From positions 1 through 60,781 of the forward strand of contig URQY01000010.1 of assembly GCA_900550165.1 (NCBI GenBank): 60,781 bases of DNA, written 5' to 3'. The first letter of the stretch is position 1. Every line of letters begins with the position of its first letter. The position numbers were made by a program, and so were the translations under genes. The stretch comes from an uncultured Eubacteriales bacterium. GTDB taxonomy: Bacteria; Bacillota; Clostridia; Oscillospirales; Oscillospiraceae. The notes under the pieces are model-generated. The model was not told the DNA's origin, searched no databases, and saw only the letters and a list, made by a program, of their open reading frames with translations. Shown here piece after piece: positions 15,653 to 24,813 of the stretch.

Positions 15653-16672
15653 ATGCAGAAGTTTTTGAAAGAGATGTTCACGGCCCCGCGATGCAGAAGA
15701 GCGATGTTTCTGGTGCTTTTCGCAGCGGTGATGCTGCTGAACAGTTCCCCCGAGCTGCGGGCCGACGCGCTGTACCTCATCGCCGACGGCGATACGGTCA
15801 GTGTGCTGGACGGCACGGCGGCGATCCCGCAGGAGCGTGTCATCGTCACCGGCGCGCAGAGCAGTGACGCGGAGGTCACGCTCCCTGCCGGCGAAAAGGT
15901 GACCGTGACGCACGGCGAGGATGTCGAGTACGCTACCACGCGCAGCGGCGAGAGCGTCAGCGCGCTGCTGCGCCGCCTGCAGATCACGATCAGCCCGCTC
16001 GAGATGGTGCTGGTCGACGTGTCGGACGAGGCGGTGCAGATCACCGTCGGTTCCGACTTCACCTACTATGAGACGGTCACCGAGGCGTCCGAGCACGATG
16101 TGCTGACGAGCACGTCCTACCGCATCCCCAAGGGCGAGACGCAGGTCGTGCAGCAGGGTGTCGACGGTACGCACGACGTTGTTTACGAGGTCGTGTACGC
16201 CGACGGTCAGTTCGTCTCCCGCCAGGCGGTGGAGGAGAAGAACGATACCTCCGTTGCGGAGATCAGCTATGTCGGCACGCTGGTCGATCAAGCGAGCAGC
16301 GGCGACACGGTCAAGTCCGTTGTCACCGAAAAGGACGGCAGCGGCTATCTTCTGATGAAGTCCGGCGATTCCGTGCACTTCACAGGCTCGATGAAGGTCA
16401 CCTGCACGGCTTACACCGCAGGCTACGGCGGCGTGGGCACCAGAACGGCCACGGGCACGACGGTCCATGTCGGCACCGTTGCGGTGGATAAGAGCGTCAT
16501 CTCTCTCGGCACCGAGATGTTCATCGTCGGCTCGTCGGGCTACACCTACGGCAACGCCGTGGCCGAGGATACCGGCGTGCGCGGCGCGGCGATCGACCTC
16601 TATATGAACTCCTATCAGGAGTGCAAGCAGTTCGGCCGCCAGAAGAATTCCACGGTCTACTTCCTCGACTGA
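15653..16672 (+). CDS. G5 and 3D domain cell-wall protein (YabE/RpfB-like)
   Basis: A 339-residue secreted or membrane-anchored protein. An N-terminal hydrophobic segment (about 17-35) is followed by a DUF348/ubiquitin-like part, a G5 domain near 150-205 (RIPKGETQVVQQGVDGTHDVVYEV) and a C-terminal 3D domain. The three conserved Asp of the 3D domain are seen in AVDKSVI, AEDTGV and IDLYM, a fold shared with lytic transglycosylases. Such proteins act on peptidoglycan during growth or outgrowth. AAAAGGAG precedes the ATG. Monocistronic, with a strong promoter and terminator. Confidence 0.88.
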   Translation: MQKFLKEMFTAPRCRRAMFLVLFAAVMLLNSSPELRADALYLIADGDTVSVLDGTAAIPQERVIVTGAQSSDAEVTLPAGEKVTVTHGEDVEYATTRSGESVSALLRRLQITISPLEMVLVDVSDEAVQITVGSDFTYYETVTEASEHDVLTSTSYRIPKGETQVVQQGVDGTHDVVYEVVYADGQFVSRQAVEEKNDTSVAEISYVGTLVDQASSGDTVKSVVTEKDGSGYLLMKSGDSVHFTGSMKVTCTAYTAGYGGVGTRTATGTTVHVGTVAVDKSVISLGTEMFIVGSSGYTYGNAVAEDTGVRGAAIDLYMNSYQECKQFGRQKNSTVYFLD

Positions 16673-16689
16673 GGGGCAAAAGAAACAAA

Positions 16690-16722
16690 AAAAGACGTCC
16701 GAAGAGACTTCGGACGTCTTTT
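16690..16722. terminator. Bidirectional terminator between the 3D gene and the TSUP gene
   Basis: GACGTCCGAAG-aga-CTTCGGACGTC is flanked by A-rich and T-rich runs, so it can stop both converging transcripts. Confidence 0.92.
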
Positions 16723-16735
16723 GCTTTGCGTGCCC

Positions 16736-17509
16736 TCAGAACAGCAGCTCATAGCCCATTTTGATGAAGAGAAGGCCCAGCACGACGAAGATCATGCCGC
16801 GCACGCGCTTGCTGCCGCCCTTCATGGCGTAGCGCGCGCCGCAGTAGGCGCCCAGCATATTGCAGGCCGCCGCGGGGAGCGCCAGCAGCCACCAGACCTT
16901 GCCGCTGAAGATGAACAGCACCGCCGAGGCGACGTTGGAGCAGAGGTTTGCGATCTTCGCGCAGCCCGACGCCGTGAGGAGGTCCATCGAAAGTGCCATC
17001 GTAAACGCCATGATCATAAACGTGCCCGTGCCCGGGCCGATGAGCCCGTCATAGCAGCCAAGACCCAAACCGATGAGCGCGGCGCGCGTCAGCTCCTGCT
17101 GCGGCGTGTACTCGCGCGCGGGTGCGTCATTTTCCTTGCCGAAGTCCTTTTTGAACATCAGCAGGATCGCCGCGCAGGGCAGTGCGACGAGCATCATGAT
17201 CTTCAGAATGTCCTCGTTGATGAGCAGAGCGATCTTTGTGCCGATGGCCGCGCCGAGCAGCGCGCCGATCCCCGAGACGACGGCGGGACGCAGCAGGACC
17301 TTGCCGCCGCGAAAGTATTTGAACGAGGCGAGCGCCGTGCCGGTGCCGTTGACGACCTTGTTTGTCCCCATTGCAAGATGCGCGGGGATACCGGCCATCA
17401 GATAGGCGGGAAGCGTGATAAGTCCGCCGCCGCCGGCGACGGAGTCGACAAAGCCGCCAAGAAAGATGAGCGGCAGAACAACGATCAGAATTTGCGGTGT
17501 GAGCTCCAT
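16736..17509 (-). CDS. TSUP (TauE/SafE) family permease
   Basis: A 257-residue membrane protein with about eight helices. The family repeat is visible as GGFVDSVAGGGGLITLP near the N-terminus and GCYDGLIGPGTGTF in the second half. TSUP permeases carry sulfur- and carbon-containing anions such as sulfite, sulfoacetate or taurine-related compounds. The substrate here is not indicated by neighbours. GAGGGAG stands before the ATG at 17509; an upstream in-frame ATG at 17542 has no such site. Divergent from rsmA. Confidence 0.9.
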   Translation of the reverse strand: MELTPQILIVVLPLIFLGGFVDSVAGGGGLITLPAYLMAGIPAHLAMGTNKVVNGTGTALASFKYFRGGKVLLRPAVVSGIGALLGAAIGTKIALLINEDILKIMMLVALPCAAILLMFKKDFGKENDAPAREYTPQQELTRAALIGLGLGCYDGLIGPGTGTFMIMAFTMALSMDLLTASGCAKIANLCSNVASAVLFIFSGKVWWLLALPAAACNMLGAYCGARYAMKGGSKRVRGMIFVVLGLLFIKMGYELLF

Positions 17510-17640
17510 GAAAGTCTCCCTCTTTTCCTGAGATTTCTGCATTTTATCACACGGGAAAATTTTTTACTACTCTTTTGCGCAAAATATGGTAGAATCATTT
17601 TACAATTTTTTACGCCCAGCGCGCAGAAAGGAACCACGCT

Positions 17641-18501
17641 ATGGAACGCAATGACAAAGCTGCCATCGAGGCGCTCTTAAAGCGCCACGGTTTTCATTTT
17701 TCCAAGTCCATGGGGCAGAACTTTTTGATCGACCCCGCCATCCCCTATGAGATCGCCGAGAGCTCGCGCGCAAACGAGCAGAACGGCGTGCTCGAGATCG
17801 GCCCCGGCATCGGCGCACTGAGCCACGAGCTCTGCGAGCGCGCGGGCAAGGTGGTGGCCGTGGAGCTTGACAAGACGCTGCTGCCGATCCTGGAAGAGAC
17901 CATGGCCCGCTTCGACAATTTCGAGGTCGTGTCCGCCGATATTTTGAAGACCGATATCCCCGCGCTGGTGAGGGAAAAGTTCGCGGGCTTCACTCCCATC
18001 GTGTGTGCAAACCTGCCCTATAACATCACGACGCCCGCCATCACCGCGCTCATCGAGTCGAAATGCTTTGAGAGCATCACGGTGCTCGTGCAGAAGGAGG
18101 TCGCCGAGCGCCTCTGCGCCGCGCCGGGGACGAGTGCCTACGGCGCGTTCTCCGTCTTTATGCAGTACTATACGGAGCCGGAATATCTCTTCGCCGTGCC
18201 GCGCGAGTGCTTTGAGCCGCAGCCGAAGGTCACGTCCGCCGTGCTGCGCGCCGTGGTGCGCAAGCAGCCGCCGGTGGAGGTTTCGGATGAAAAGTTCTTC
18301 TTCCGCGTGGTGTACGCCGCGTTTGCCCTGCGGCGCAAAACGCTCGTCAACAGCCTGATGACGGCCTTCGGCAGCCAGCTCACAAAAGAGCAGGTCACGC
18401 AGGCGGTCACCTCCTGCGGCCTCGACGCGAATATCCGCGGCGAGCGGCTGGGACTCAGTGAATTCGCTGCGCTGTCCGCCGAGATCGCCGCATTACTGTG
18501 A
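17641..18501 (+). CDS. rsmA: 16S rRNA A1518/A1519 dimethyltransferase
   Basis: A 286-residue RsmA/KsgA that dimethylates two adjacent adenines at the 3' end of 16S rRNA, using SAM. GQNFLIDPAI marks the N-terminus, EIGPGIGALS (about 50-60) is the SAM-binding loop, and the catalytic motif is NLPYNITTPA (about 122-131). AGAAAGGA precedes the ATG. A TAGAAT box at 17590 may be its -10, without a clear -35. Confidence 0.97.
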   Translation: MERNDKAAIEALLKRHGFHFSKSMGQNFLIDPAIPYEIAESSRANEQNGVLEIGPGIGALSHELCERAGKVVAVELDKTLLPILEETMARFDNFEVVSADILKTDIPALVREKFAGFTPIVCANLPYNITTPAITALIESKCFESITVLVQKEVAERLCAAPGTSAYGAFSVFMQYYTEPEYLFAVPRECFEPQPKVTSAVLRAVVRKQPPVEVSDEKFFFRVVYAAFALRRKTLVNSLMTAFGSQLTKEQVTQAVTSCGLDANIRGERLGLSEFAALSAEIAALL

Positions 18502-18724
18502 CAGCACAGCGGCATCTATTCAAAAAATTGATAAACCATATGGTTGCTATTGATAAGACATTCTGCTACAATTTTCGGCAGAAAGGAGTCAAACTCAATA
18601 GCAGCCATTTTTCCTGTGCATCGGTTAGCTCCCTGCCGCCCCAAAGCGGCACAGCACACCACACAAGACGCGGCGCAAAAAAATCTTCCTTGTGCCGTGA
18701 ACACATGCTACGAGGGAAAGAACA

Positions 18725-20512
18725 ATGACGAATTTGACGAACAACAAGGCCGTTTTGGCGTGGATCGACGAAATGACCGCCATCACCAAGCCGGACAACA
18801 TTGTCTGGATCACGGGGGAAGAGGAACAGCTCGACGCGCTGCGCGAGCAGGCCGTCAAGGAGGGCATCCTCATCAAACTCAACCCGGATAAGCTCCCGGG
18901 ATGCTATCTGCACCGCACCGACCCCGACGACGTGGCGCGTGTGGAGGACCGCACGTTCATCTGCTGTGAAAGGGAAGAGGACGCAGGCCCCACGAACCAC
19001 TGGGTAGAGCCCAAGGAAATGTATGAAAAAATGTACGCTCTGGCCGACGGCGCCTACAAGGGCCGCACCATGTACATCATCCCGTACTCCATGTCCATCA
19101 TCGGCTCGCCGTTCGCCAAATACGGCTTTGAACTGACCGACTCCATCTATGTCGTGCTCAATATGCACATCATGACCCGCATCGGAAAGCCCGTGTGCGA
19201 CGCGCTCGGCGACGATACGGGCTTCATCAAGGGTCTGCACTGCCAGTGTGACCTCGATAAGGAGAATAAATATATCGTCCACTTCCCGCAGGACAACACG
19301 ATCATTTCGATGAACTCGAACTATGGCGGAAACGTCTTGCAGGGCAAGAAGTGTTTTGCGCTGCGCATCGCTTCGAACCTTGGCCGGCAGGAGGGCTGGA
19401 TGGCGGAGCATATGCTCATCCTCGGCATCCAGAACCCGCGCGGCGAGATCAAGTATATCTCGGCGGCCTTCCCTTCCGCCTGCGGCAAGACGAACCTTGC
19501 CATGCTCATCCCGCCCGAGGGCCTGCAGCGCTGGGGCTGGCGCGTTTGGTGCGTGGGCGACGATATTGCCTGGCTGCGCGTCGGCAAGGACGGTAGGCTT
19601 TGGGCCGTGAACCCCGAAAACGGCTTTTTCGGCGTCGCACCGGGCACGTCCATGAAGTCAAACCCCAACGCGCTCATCTCCACGCATAAGGACACGATCT
19701 TCACGAATGTCGCGCTCGACCTCAGCGACAACACCGTCTGGTGGGAGGGCCTCAACAAGACGCCGCCCGCGCGCGCCATCGACTGGCGCGGCCGTCCCTG
19801 GACGCCGCAGAGCCCCGAAAAGGCCGCGCACCCCAACAGCCGCTTCACCGCGCCTGCGCGCAACTGCCCGTGCCTGAGCCCCGAGTTTGACAATCCCGAG
19901 GGTGTGCCCATCAGCGCCATTGTCTTCGGCGGCCGCCGCGCGAAGACCGCGCCGCTCGTCTACCAGTCCTTCAACTGGCAGCATGGCGTGTTCATCGGCT
20001 CGATCATGGCGTCGGAGACCACCGCCGCGGCGACGGGCCGCGTCGGCGTCGTGCGCCGCGACCCGATGGCGATGCTGCCGTTCTGCGGCTATCACATGGG
20101 CGACTACTGGCAGCACTGGCTCGACATGGGCAAGAAGATACCCAAGCCGCCGAAGATATTCAACGTCAACTGGTTCCGCACCGACGAGGACGGCAACTTC
20201 GCCTGGCCCGGCTTTGGCGACAATATGCGCGTGTTGCAGTGGATCATCTCGCGCGCCGATGATGAGATCGGCGCGGCGGAGACCGCGCTCGGCTACGAGC
20301 CCAACACCCACGATATCGACATGGAGGGCCTTGAAATGTCGATGTATGACATGCGCCGCCTGCTCTCGGTCGACCGCGAGCTCTGGCTCCAGGAGTGCGA
20401 GGATGCCCGCGAGTATTACGAAAAGATCGGCAAGGTGCCGCCTGAGCTCTACGAAGAGCTCGACGCGCTCGAAATGCGCCTGAACCGCGGCTATAAGGTC
20501 AAGCACGAATAA
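18725..20512 (+). CDS. pckG: Phosphoenolpyruvate carboxykinase (GTP)
   Basis: A 595-residue GTP-dependent PEPCK, interconverting oxaloacetate and PEP. The P-loop is FPSACGKTNLAML (about residue 250), preceded by RRIASN-like sequence, and FGGRRAKTAPLV and the mobile lid region are present. Length and motifs match the GTP class, not the ATP class (pckA) found in many Firmicutes. In fermenters it often runs toward oxaloacetate. GAGGGA lies before the ATG. The 223-base leader has no clear promoter; a weak hairpin (18671-18697) is present. Confidence 0.96.
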   Translation: MTNLTNNKAVLAWIDEMTAITKPDNIVWITGEEEQLDALREQAVKEGILIKLNPDKLPGCYLHRTDPDDVARVEDRTFICCEREEDAGPTNHWVEPKEMYEKMYALADGAYKGRTMYIIPYSMSIIGSPFAKYGFELTDSIYVVLNMHIMTRIGKPVCDALGDDTGFIKGLHCQCDLDKENKYIVHFPQDNTIISMNSNYGGNVLQGKKCFALRIASNLGRQEGWMAEHMLILGIQNPRGEIKYISAAFPSACGKTNLAMLIPPEGLQRWGWRVWCVGDDIAWLRVGKDGRLWAVNPENGFFGVAPGTSMKSNPNALISTHKDTIFTNVALDLSDNTVWWEGLNKTPPARAIDWRGRPWTPQSPEKAAHPNSRFTAPARNCPCLSPEFDNPEGVPISAIVFGGRRAKTAPLVYQSFNWQHGVFIGSIMASETTAAATGRVGVVRRDPMAMLPFCGYHMGDYWQHWLDMGKKIPKPPKIFNVNWFRTDEDGNFAWPGFGDNMRVLQWIISRADDEIGAAETALGYEPNTHDIDMEGLEMSMYDMRRLLSVDRELWLQECEDAREYYEKIGKVPPELYEELDALEMRLNRGYKVKHE

Positions 20513-20525
20513 AACGGATCAACGT

Positions 20526-20558
20526 AAAAAGGAACCGCTCGAAGAGCGGTTCCTTTTT
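20526..20558 (+). terminator. Terminator after pckG
   Basis: AAAAAGGAACCGCTC-gaa-GAGCGGTTCCTTTTT, perfect stem and U-tail, 14 bases past the stop. Confidence 0.95.
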
Positions 20559-20592
20559 CGTGTAAATAAAGAGCCTCGCAGAGTTTTATCCT

Positions 20593-20645
20593 CAAGGGGT
20601 ACGTGGCATCCGTAAGGCGGCAGAGCCGCCAACGGCTGCCCAGGC
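20593..20645 (+). repeat. Fragment related to the dispersed repeat
   Basis: About 47 bases here align with 9110-9156 of copy A. Both contain CATCCGTAAGG, a small hairpin, then AACGGCTG. The hairpin arms differ in step: GGCGGC-aga-GCCGCC here and GGCAGC-aaa-GCTGCC in copy A, so pairing is kept while sequence changes. Confidence 0.55.
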
Positions 20646-20678
20646 GTCCGCGCACGGCGCAGAGCGCAGCGAAACTTT

Positions 20679-20711
20679 CTCAAAGAAAGCGGCGAAGCCG
20701 CTTTCTTTGAG
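20679..20711 (-). terminator. Hairpin at the 3' end of the SGNH gene
   Basis: CTCAAAGAAAGCGGC-gaa-GCCGCTTTCTTTGAG, a 15-bp perfect stem ending directly at the stop codon of the minus-strand gene. Only a short T-rich tail follows on that strand. Confidence 0.6.
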
Positions 20712-21575
20712 CTATCTAACGACGCCGAACTGGAAGAGGTAGTCCCTCCACATCGTGTAGTAGGGGGCCTTGACGTGGACGCCGTCGCCGGAGTACTCCG
20801 GCGTCAGCGCGCCGGTGTCGTCATCAAAGACGGGGTTGCAGTCGATATAGAAGATCGTCTCGTTGTCGGCGAATTTTTGTATCTCCGCGTTGCGCGCGTC
20901 GATGGTCGAGTTTTTGAAGAACGTCGTATCCGACTTTTCCTGCGTCGTGTGGAAGATGGCTTGCAGGAAGATGATGGCGTCGGGCTGTAACTCGCGTATC
21001 TCATCGAGCAGCACCTTGTACTGCGCGGCCCAGCTCTCCGCAGTGCCGGTGCCGAGCTCGTTGATGCCGAGCATCAGGTAGATCTTGCCGTAATGCTTGC
21101 CGCGGAGCGCCTGAGACAGCGTCTGCTTGCCGGGGAACTCCGCCTTTTCGACCGCCGACCAGACGGTCAGCCCGTTGTGGCAGAGATAATCGGCGTTCGG
21201 AAGGCCGGCGTAGTCCTTAAAGCCGTCGGTGTGCGAGTCGCCGATGAAGAGCGCGTCATCAAAGTAGCTCGCGTCCACCGTGGTGAAGGGGGAGTCGGGC
21301 GCCTCGGGCTCGGGCTCCGGCTCGGGGGCAGGCGCAGGGTCCGGAAGCGGCTCGGGCTCGGGTTCGGGTTCCGGCTCGGGGGGCTTTGGCTCGCTCCACG
21401 GGTACACGCCGTCGGCGGCGGCAAGGGCCATCGCCGCGATGGGCGGCGTTTTGCCGTCAAGCGCGGAAAGGTAGCTGCCGTATACGCCCGTGGGATCGAG
21501 CAGGGGATAGACATTGAGCACGACTGCCCCTGCAAGACACAGCGGCAGCAGAAGGGATGGGATTCGGGAGGACAT
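20712..21575 (-). CDS. SGNH-hydrolase-like protein with Pro-Glu spacer
   Basis: A 287-residue secreted or anchored protein. A hydrophobic signal/anchor lies at about 8-25, a spacer of (Pro-Glu)n repeats at about 64-95, and an SGNH/GDSL domain with FIGDSHTDG (Ser block), LMLGINELG and the C-terminal SGDGVHV (Asp-x-x-His). It lies 11 bases after an AlgI-like MBOAT gene on the same strand, an arrangement known for AlgI/AlgJ-type and PatA/PatB-type O-acetylation pairs. It probably moves or removes acyl groups on an extracellular polymer; the polymer is not known. AAGGAGAT precedes the ATG at 21575. Confidence 0.8.
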   Translation of the reverse strand: MSSRIPSLLLPLCLAGAVVLNVYPLLDPTGVYGSYLSALDGKTPPIAAMALAAADGVYPWSEPKPPEPEPEPEPEPLPDPAPAPEPEPEPEAPDSPFTTVDASYFDDALFIGDSHTDGFKDYAGLPNADYLCHNGLTVWSAVEKAEFPGKQTLSQALRGKHYGKIYLMLGINELGTGTAESWAAQYKVLLDEIRELQPDAIIFLQAIFHTTQEKSDTTFFKNSTIDARNAEIQKFADNETIFYIDCNPVFDDDTGALTPEYSGDGVHVKAPYYTMWRDYLFQFGVVR

Positions 21576-21586
21576 GAAGCATCTCC

Positions 21587-22972
21587 TTAAAATCGGGAAT
21601 AGAGGAAGGCGTTGCCCGACGAGGTGGCGATGAAGTACACGCACGCCCAGAAGAGCAGAAACAGCGGCAGATCGAGCACGAGGCTCCCGCGGTGCTTTTC
21701 ATAAAAGCGGCGCGGCTGCGGCAGGCAGAAAAAGATGGCCAAAAGCAGCAGCCACCAGTAAGAAGCGAGCAGCTTGAGCGCGTCCTGCGCGGAAACGGCG
21801 CTGTGTGTGCCGAAAAACGGAAACAGACGGGAAAAATACGCGCCGACGTCGGAAAGACGCGTGATGCGGAAGATGACCCACGTCTGCGGGATGACAAAAA
21901 GAAGGTAGACGTGCGAGAGCAGCCGGTGCTCCTTCAAAAAGCTGCCGATGCAGAATTTTTCCAGCAGGATGCAGCAAAGCAGCACCACGCCCCAGAGGAC
22001 GAAGTTCCAGCTTGCCCCGTGCCAGAGACCCGTGAACACCCACACGACCGAGAGAGAAAGCACCGTGCGCGCTTTCCCGTTTCGGCTGCCGCCGAGCGGG
22101 ATGTAGACATAGTCGCGGAACCACGTGCCGAGCGTGATGTGCCAGCGGCGGTAAAACTCACTCACCGAGCGGGCGGTGTAGGGAAGGTCAAAGTTGCGCG
22201 GCACGGGCAGACCGAGCATCTGCCCCAGGCCCATCGCCATGAGAGAATAGCCGGAAAAGTCGAAGTAGAGCTGCAAACTGTAGCTCACCGCGCCCAGCCA
22301 CGCGAGCGGCGTGGAAAGATAGCCATATCCGATGCGCTCGAGCGACGCCCACAGCGGCGCGAGCTGGTCGGCCAGCAGGACCTTGAAGCACAGACCGACG
22401 GCGAAGCACTCAAAGCCGAGAAAGACGTCCTCACGCGCGATCGTGCGTGATTTCAGCGCGCCGCGCCACTCGTCATAGCGCAGGATGGGACCCATCGTGA
22501 GCTGCGGGAAGGCAAGGACAAAGGCGCTGAAGTCGACGAAGTTTTTCTCCGCCGGCCTGCCGCGGGATACGTCGATGAGATAGCCCGCGCTCTGGAAGAG
22601 GTAGAAGCTGATGCCGAGCGGCAGCGCGAGCTCGACAAGGGAGAACGCCGTCCCCGTCAGTTTGCCCAGATTTTCCAGGAGAAATGCAGCGTATTTGAAA
22701 TACACCAGGCCGAAGAGGTCGACGCACAGGCCGAAGAGCAGCAGCGCCCTGCGCGCGCGGACAGATTTTCCGTCCATCGCGCGAGCGAGAAAATAGTGGA
22801 AGAGAACGGACGCACCCAAAAGAAGCGCATCGCGCGCGCCCGCGCCGAGAAAGTAGAACGCAGCGCTGCCGAGCACGAGCACGGTATTCTTGCAGCGGAA
22901 GGGAACAAGATAATAAACCGCGAAAAAGAGCGGCAGGAAATAAAAAAGAAACGTAAGGTCAGAAAAACTCAC
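21587..22972 (-). CDS. MBOAT-family O-acyltransferase (AlgI/PatA-like)
   Basis: A 461-residue polytopic membrane protein. The catalytic region with its conserved His is FTGLWHGASWNFVLWG, preceded by FYRRWHITLGTWFRDYVYIPLGGSR, which is characteristic of AlgI/DltB/PatA enzymes. It would pass acyl groups across the membrane to the SGNH partner that follows 11 bases later. The start is GTG at 22972 with AGGAG seven bases upstream. The pair stands alone, divergent from birA. Confidence 0.92.
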   Translation of the reverse strand: MSFSDLTFLFYFLPLFFAVYYLVPFRCKNTVLVLGSAAFYFLGAGARDALLLGASVLFHYFLARAMDGKSVRARRALLLFGLCVDLFGLVYFKYAAFLLENLGKLTGTAFSLVELALPLGISFYLFQSAGYLIDVSRGRPAEKNFVDFSAFVLAFPQLTMGPILRYDEWRGALKSRTIAREDVFLGFECFAVGLCFKVLLADQLAPLWASLERIGYGYLSTPLAWLGAVSYSLQLYFDFSGYSLMAMGLGQMLGLPVPRNFDLPYTARSVSEFYRRWHITLGTWFRDYVYIPLGGSRNGKARTVLSLSVVWVFTGLWHGASWNFVLWGVVLLCCILLEKFCIGSFLKEHRLLSHVYLLFVIPQTWVIFRITRLSDVGAYFSRLFPFFGTHSAVSAQDALKLLASYWWLLLLAIFFCLPQPRRFYEKHRGSLVLDLPLFLLFWACVYFIATSSGNAFLYSRF

Positions 22973-23211
22973 GGGAAAGCTCCTGTCAAAGATAGTCGGC
23001 TATGCCGTATTTTATGCGCAATGCTCATGCGCGGCAATGGAAATATCTGGAAATCGTCAAGAAACCGCCGGGTAAGCCAAAACACGAGATTTTGGTTTAC
23101 AGGCGGCGGCAAGCGTGCTACAATCCTAAGACGGCGGCTGCGAAAATGCGCAGCGCTTGATATTTTATGTCAATCGTAAGCGATAAGCCGCCAACTGTCA
23201 ACCTCAAAAGG

Positions 23212-23238
23212 GTAACAATTTCGGTTACATTTTGTAAC
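23212..23238 (+). promoter_or_regulatory. Clustered GTAAC/GTTAC half-sites before birA
   Basis: GTAAC (23212-23216) is followed by GTTACA-ttt-TGTAAC (23224-23238), directly before the GGAGG of birA. The rest of the 276-bp gap between the MBOAT gene and birA has no gene or clear promoter. A protein bound here would also cover the ribosome-binding site DNA. This is not the BirA operator pattern. Confidence 0.45.
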
Positions 23239-23248
23239 GGAGGACATT

Positions 23249-24250
23249 ATGGGAAAAGAAACTGTTTTAGCGCTGCTGCTGCGCGAAAAGGGAAGGTATG
23301 TTTCCGGCGAGTCCATCAGCGCATCCCTCGGTATCACGCGCGCGGCGATCTGGAAGAGCATCTCCGCCCTGCGTGCGCAGGGGTATGAGATCGAGGCTGT
23401 GCCGGGACGGGGCTACTGCCTGAAAGCACTGCCCGACGCGCTGACCGAGCAGACCGTGCGCAGCTATCTGGGCGCGGTGCAGACGGTCGGAAAGCGCATC
23501 GACTGCTTTGACTCCATCGACTCGACAAACGCCTACTTAAAGCGCATCGCGCTCGACGGCGCACCGGACGGCACCGTCGCTGTCGCGGCGGAGCAGACGA
23601 GCGGGCGCGGCCGCCGCGGACGCAGCTTCCAGAGCGCGGCGGGTAAGGGCGTTTACCTGTCGATCCTGCTGCGGCCGCAGCTCACGCCGCAGCAGCTCAT
23701 GCCGCTCACGGGCCTGATCGCCGTGGCGATGAGCCGTGCGGTCGACCGCGTGGCGGGCACGCACTCGCAGATCAAGTGGACGAACGACCTCATCCTGAAC
23801 GGCAGAAAGCTCTGCGGTATCCTGACCGAACTGAGCGTGGAGGGCGAGACCGGCGAGCTCCAGTATGTCGTGGCGGGCATCGGCTTCAACGTCAGCCAGC
23901 GCGAGGAGGATTTCGACGGCGAGGTCTCGAAGATCGCAACGTCCATCCTGCGCGAAACGGGCAAGCTCGTCTCCCGCGCGGAGCTGGCCGCAGCGATGAT
24001 CGCGGAGCTCGACGCGCTCTATACCGCACTCAAAACCGGCGATACGAGCGGATATCTGGACGAATACCGCCGCCGCTGCGTGACCATCGGGCGCGAGGTG
24101 CAGCTTTTATGGCAGGATACGAAGGAAAAGGTCACGGCGCTCGATGTGGATGAGGAATTCGGACTCATCGTCCGCCGCGAGAACGGGACGGTCGAGGCCG
24201 TCCGCACGGGCGAGGTGTCCGTGCGCGGCCTTTACGGTTATGTGGAATAG
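23249..24250 (+). CDS. birA: Bifunctional biotin ligase / repressor BirA
   Basis: A 333-residue group II biotin protein ligase. An N-terminal winged helix-turn-helix (about 1-60: VSGESISASLGITRAAIWKSI) binds operators. The ligase core carries GRGRRGRSFQ (about 119-128, biotinyl-AMP loop), IKWTNDLIL and LCGILTEL. The C-terminal SH3-like domain is present. It biotinylates carboxylases and, as biotinyl-AMP complex, represses biotin genes; a BirA-type operator is visible at bioY (60661-60691). The start has GGAGG seven bases upstream. chrA genes follow after 11 bases. Confidence 0.96.
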   Translation: MGKETVLALLLREKGRYVSGESISASLGITRAAIWKSISALRAQGYEIEAVPGRGYCLKALPDALTEQTVRSYLGAVQTVGKRIDCFDSIDSTNAYLKRIALDGAPDGTVAVAAEQTSGRGRRGRSFQSAAGKGVYLSILLRPQLTPQQLMPLTGLIAVAMSRAVDRVAGTHSQIKWTNDLILNGRKLCGILTELSVEGETGELQYVVAGIGFNVSQREEDFDGEVSKIATSILRETGKLVSRAELAAAMIAELDALYTALKTGDTSGYLDEYRRRCVTIGREVQLLWQDTKEKVTALDVDEEFGLIVRRENGTVEAVRTGEVSVRGLYGYVE

Positions 24251-24261
24251 GGAGAATCATT

Positions 24262-24813
24262 TTGAAATTGCTATGGGAACTGTTTTTTACCTTTGCCAAG
24301 GTCGGCGTGATGACCTTCGGCGGAGGATATGCCATGCTGCCGATCTTGCAGCGCGAGGTCGTTGAGAACAAGGGCTGGGCGACCGAGGAAGAGCTGGCCG
24401 ACTGGTTTGCCATCGGCCAGTGCACGCCGGGCGTCATCGCGGTCAACACCGCGACCTTTGCAGGCCGCAAGGTCAAGGGCAATGCCGGCGGCATCGTTGC
24501 AACGCTCGGCGTCGTTTTTCCGAGCATCGTCATCATCTCGCTGCTTGCGGGCGTGATCACGACCTTTGCCGATGTCGCATGGGTCAAGAATGCCTTTGCG
24601 GGCATCCGCGTGTGCGTGTGCGTGCTGATCTTCAACGCCGTTTTGAAGTTGTGGAAAAAGTCTGTTGTCGACAAGGCGACGCTGGCGGTCTATCTCGTCA
24701 TTTTGGCGGCTTCGCTGTTTCTTGACTGGTCGCCGGTCGTCTTTGTGGTGTTCGCGGCGCTCAGCGGCATTATTTTGCAGGTGTATCTCAAGAAGGGCGG
24801 TGAGCAGAAATGA
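24262..24813 (+). CDS. chrA: ChrA-type chromate transporter, first half
   Basis: A 183-residue single-domain CHR protein. The family motif TFGGGYAMLPILQRE and GQCTPGVIAVNTATFAG near residues 52-68 are present. Short CHR proteins come as unequal pairs that act together, with opposite membrane orientations. The start appears to be TTG at 24262, with GGGAGA upstream. It overlaps the second half by four bases (ATGA). Chromate is the textbook substrate, but the physiological one in gut Clostridia is uncertain. Confidence 0.9.
   Translation: MKLLWELFFTFAKVGVMTFGGGYAMLPILQREVVENKGWATEEELADWFAIGQCTPGVIAVNTATFAGRKVKGNAGGIVATLGVVFPSIVIISLLAGVITTFADVAWVKNAFAGIRVCVCVLIFNAVLKLWKKSVVDKATLAVYLVILAASLFLDWSPVVFVVFAALSGIILQVYLKKGGEQK

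Noticed and set aside
18671..18700. Hairpin in the pckG leader as a riboswitch
   Set aside because: Only eight pairs with one wobble and no known aptamer features or U-tail.
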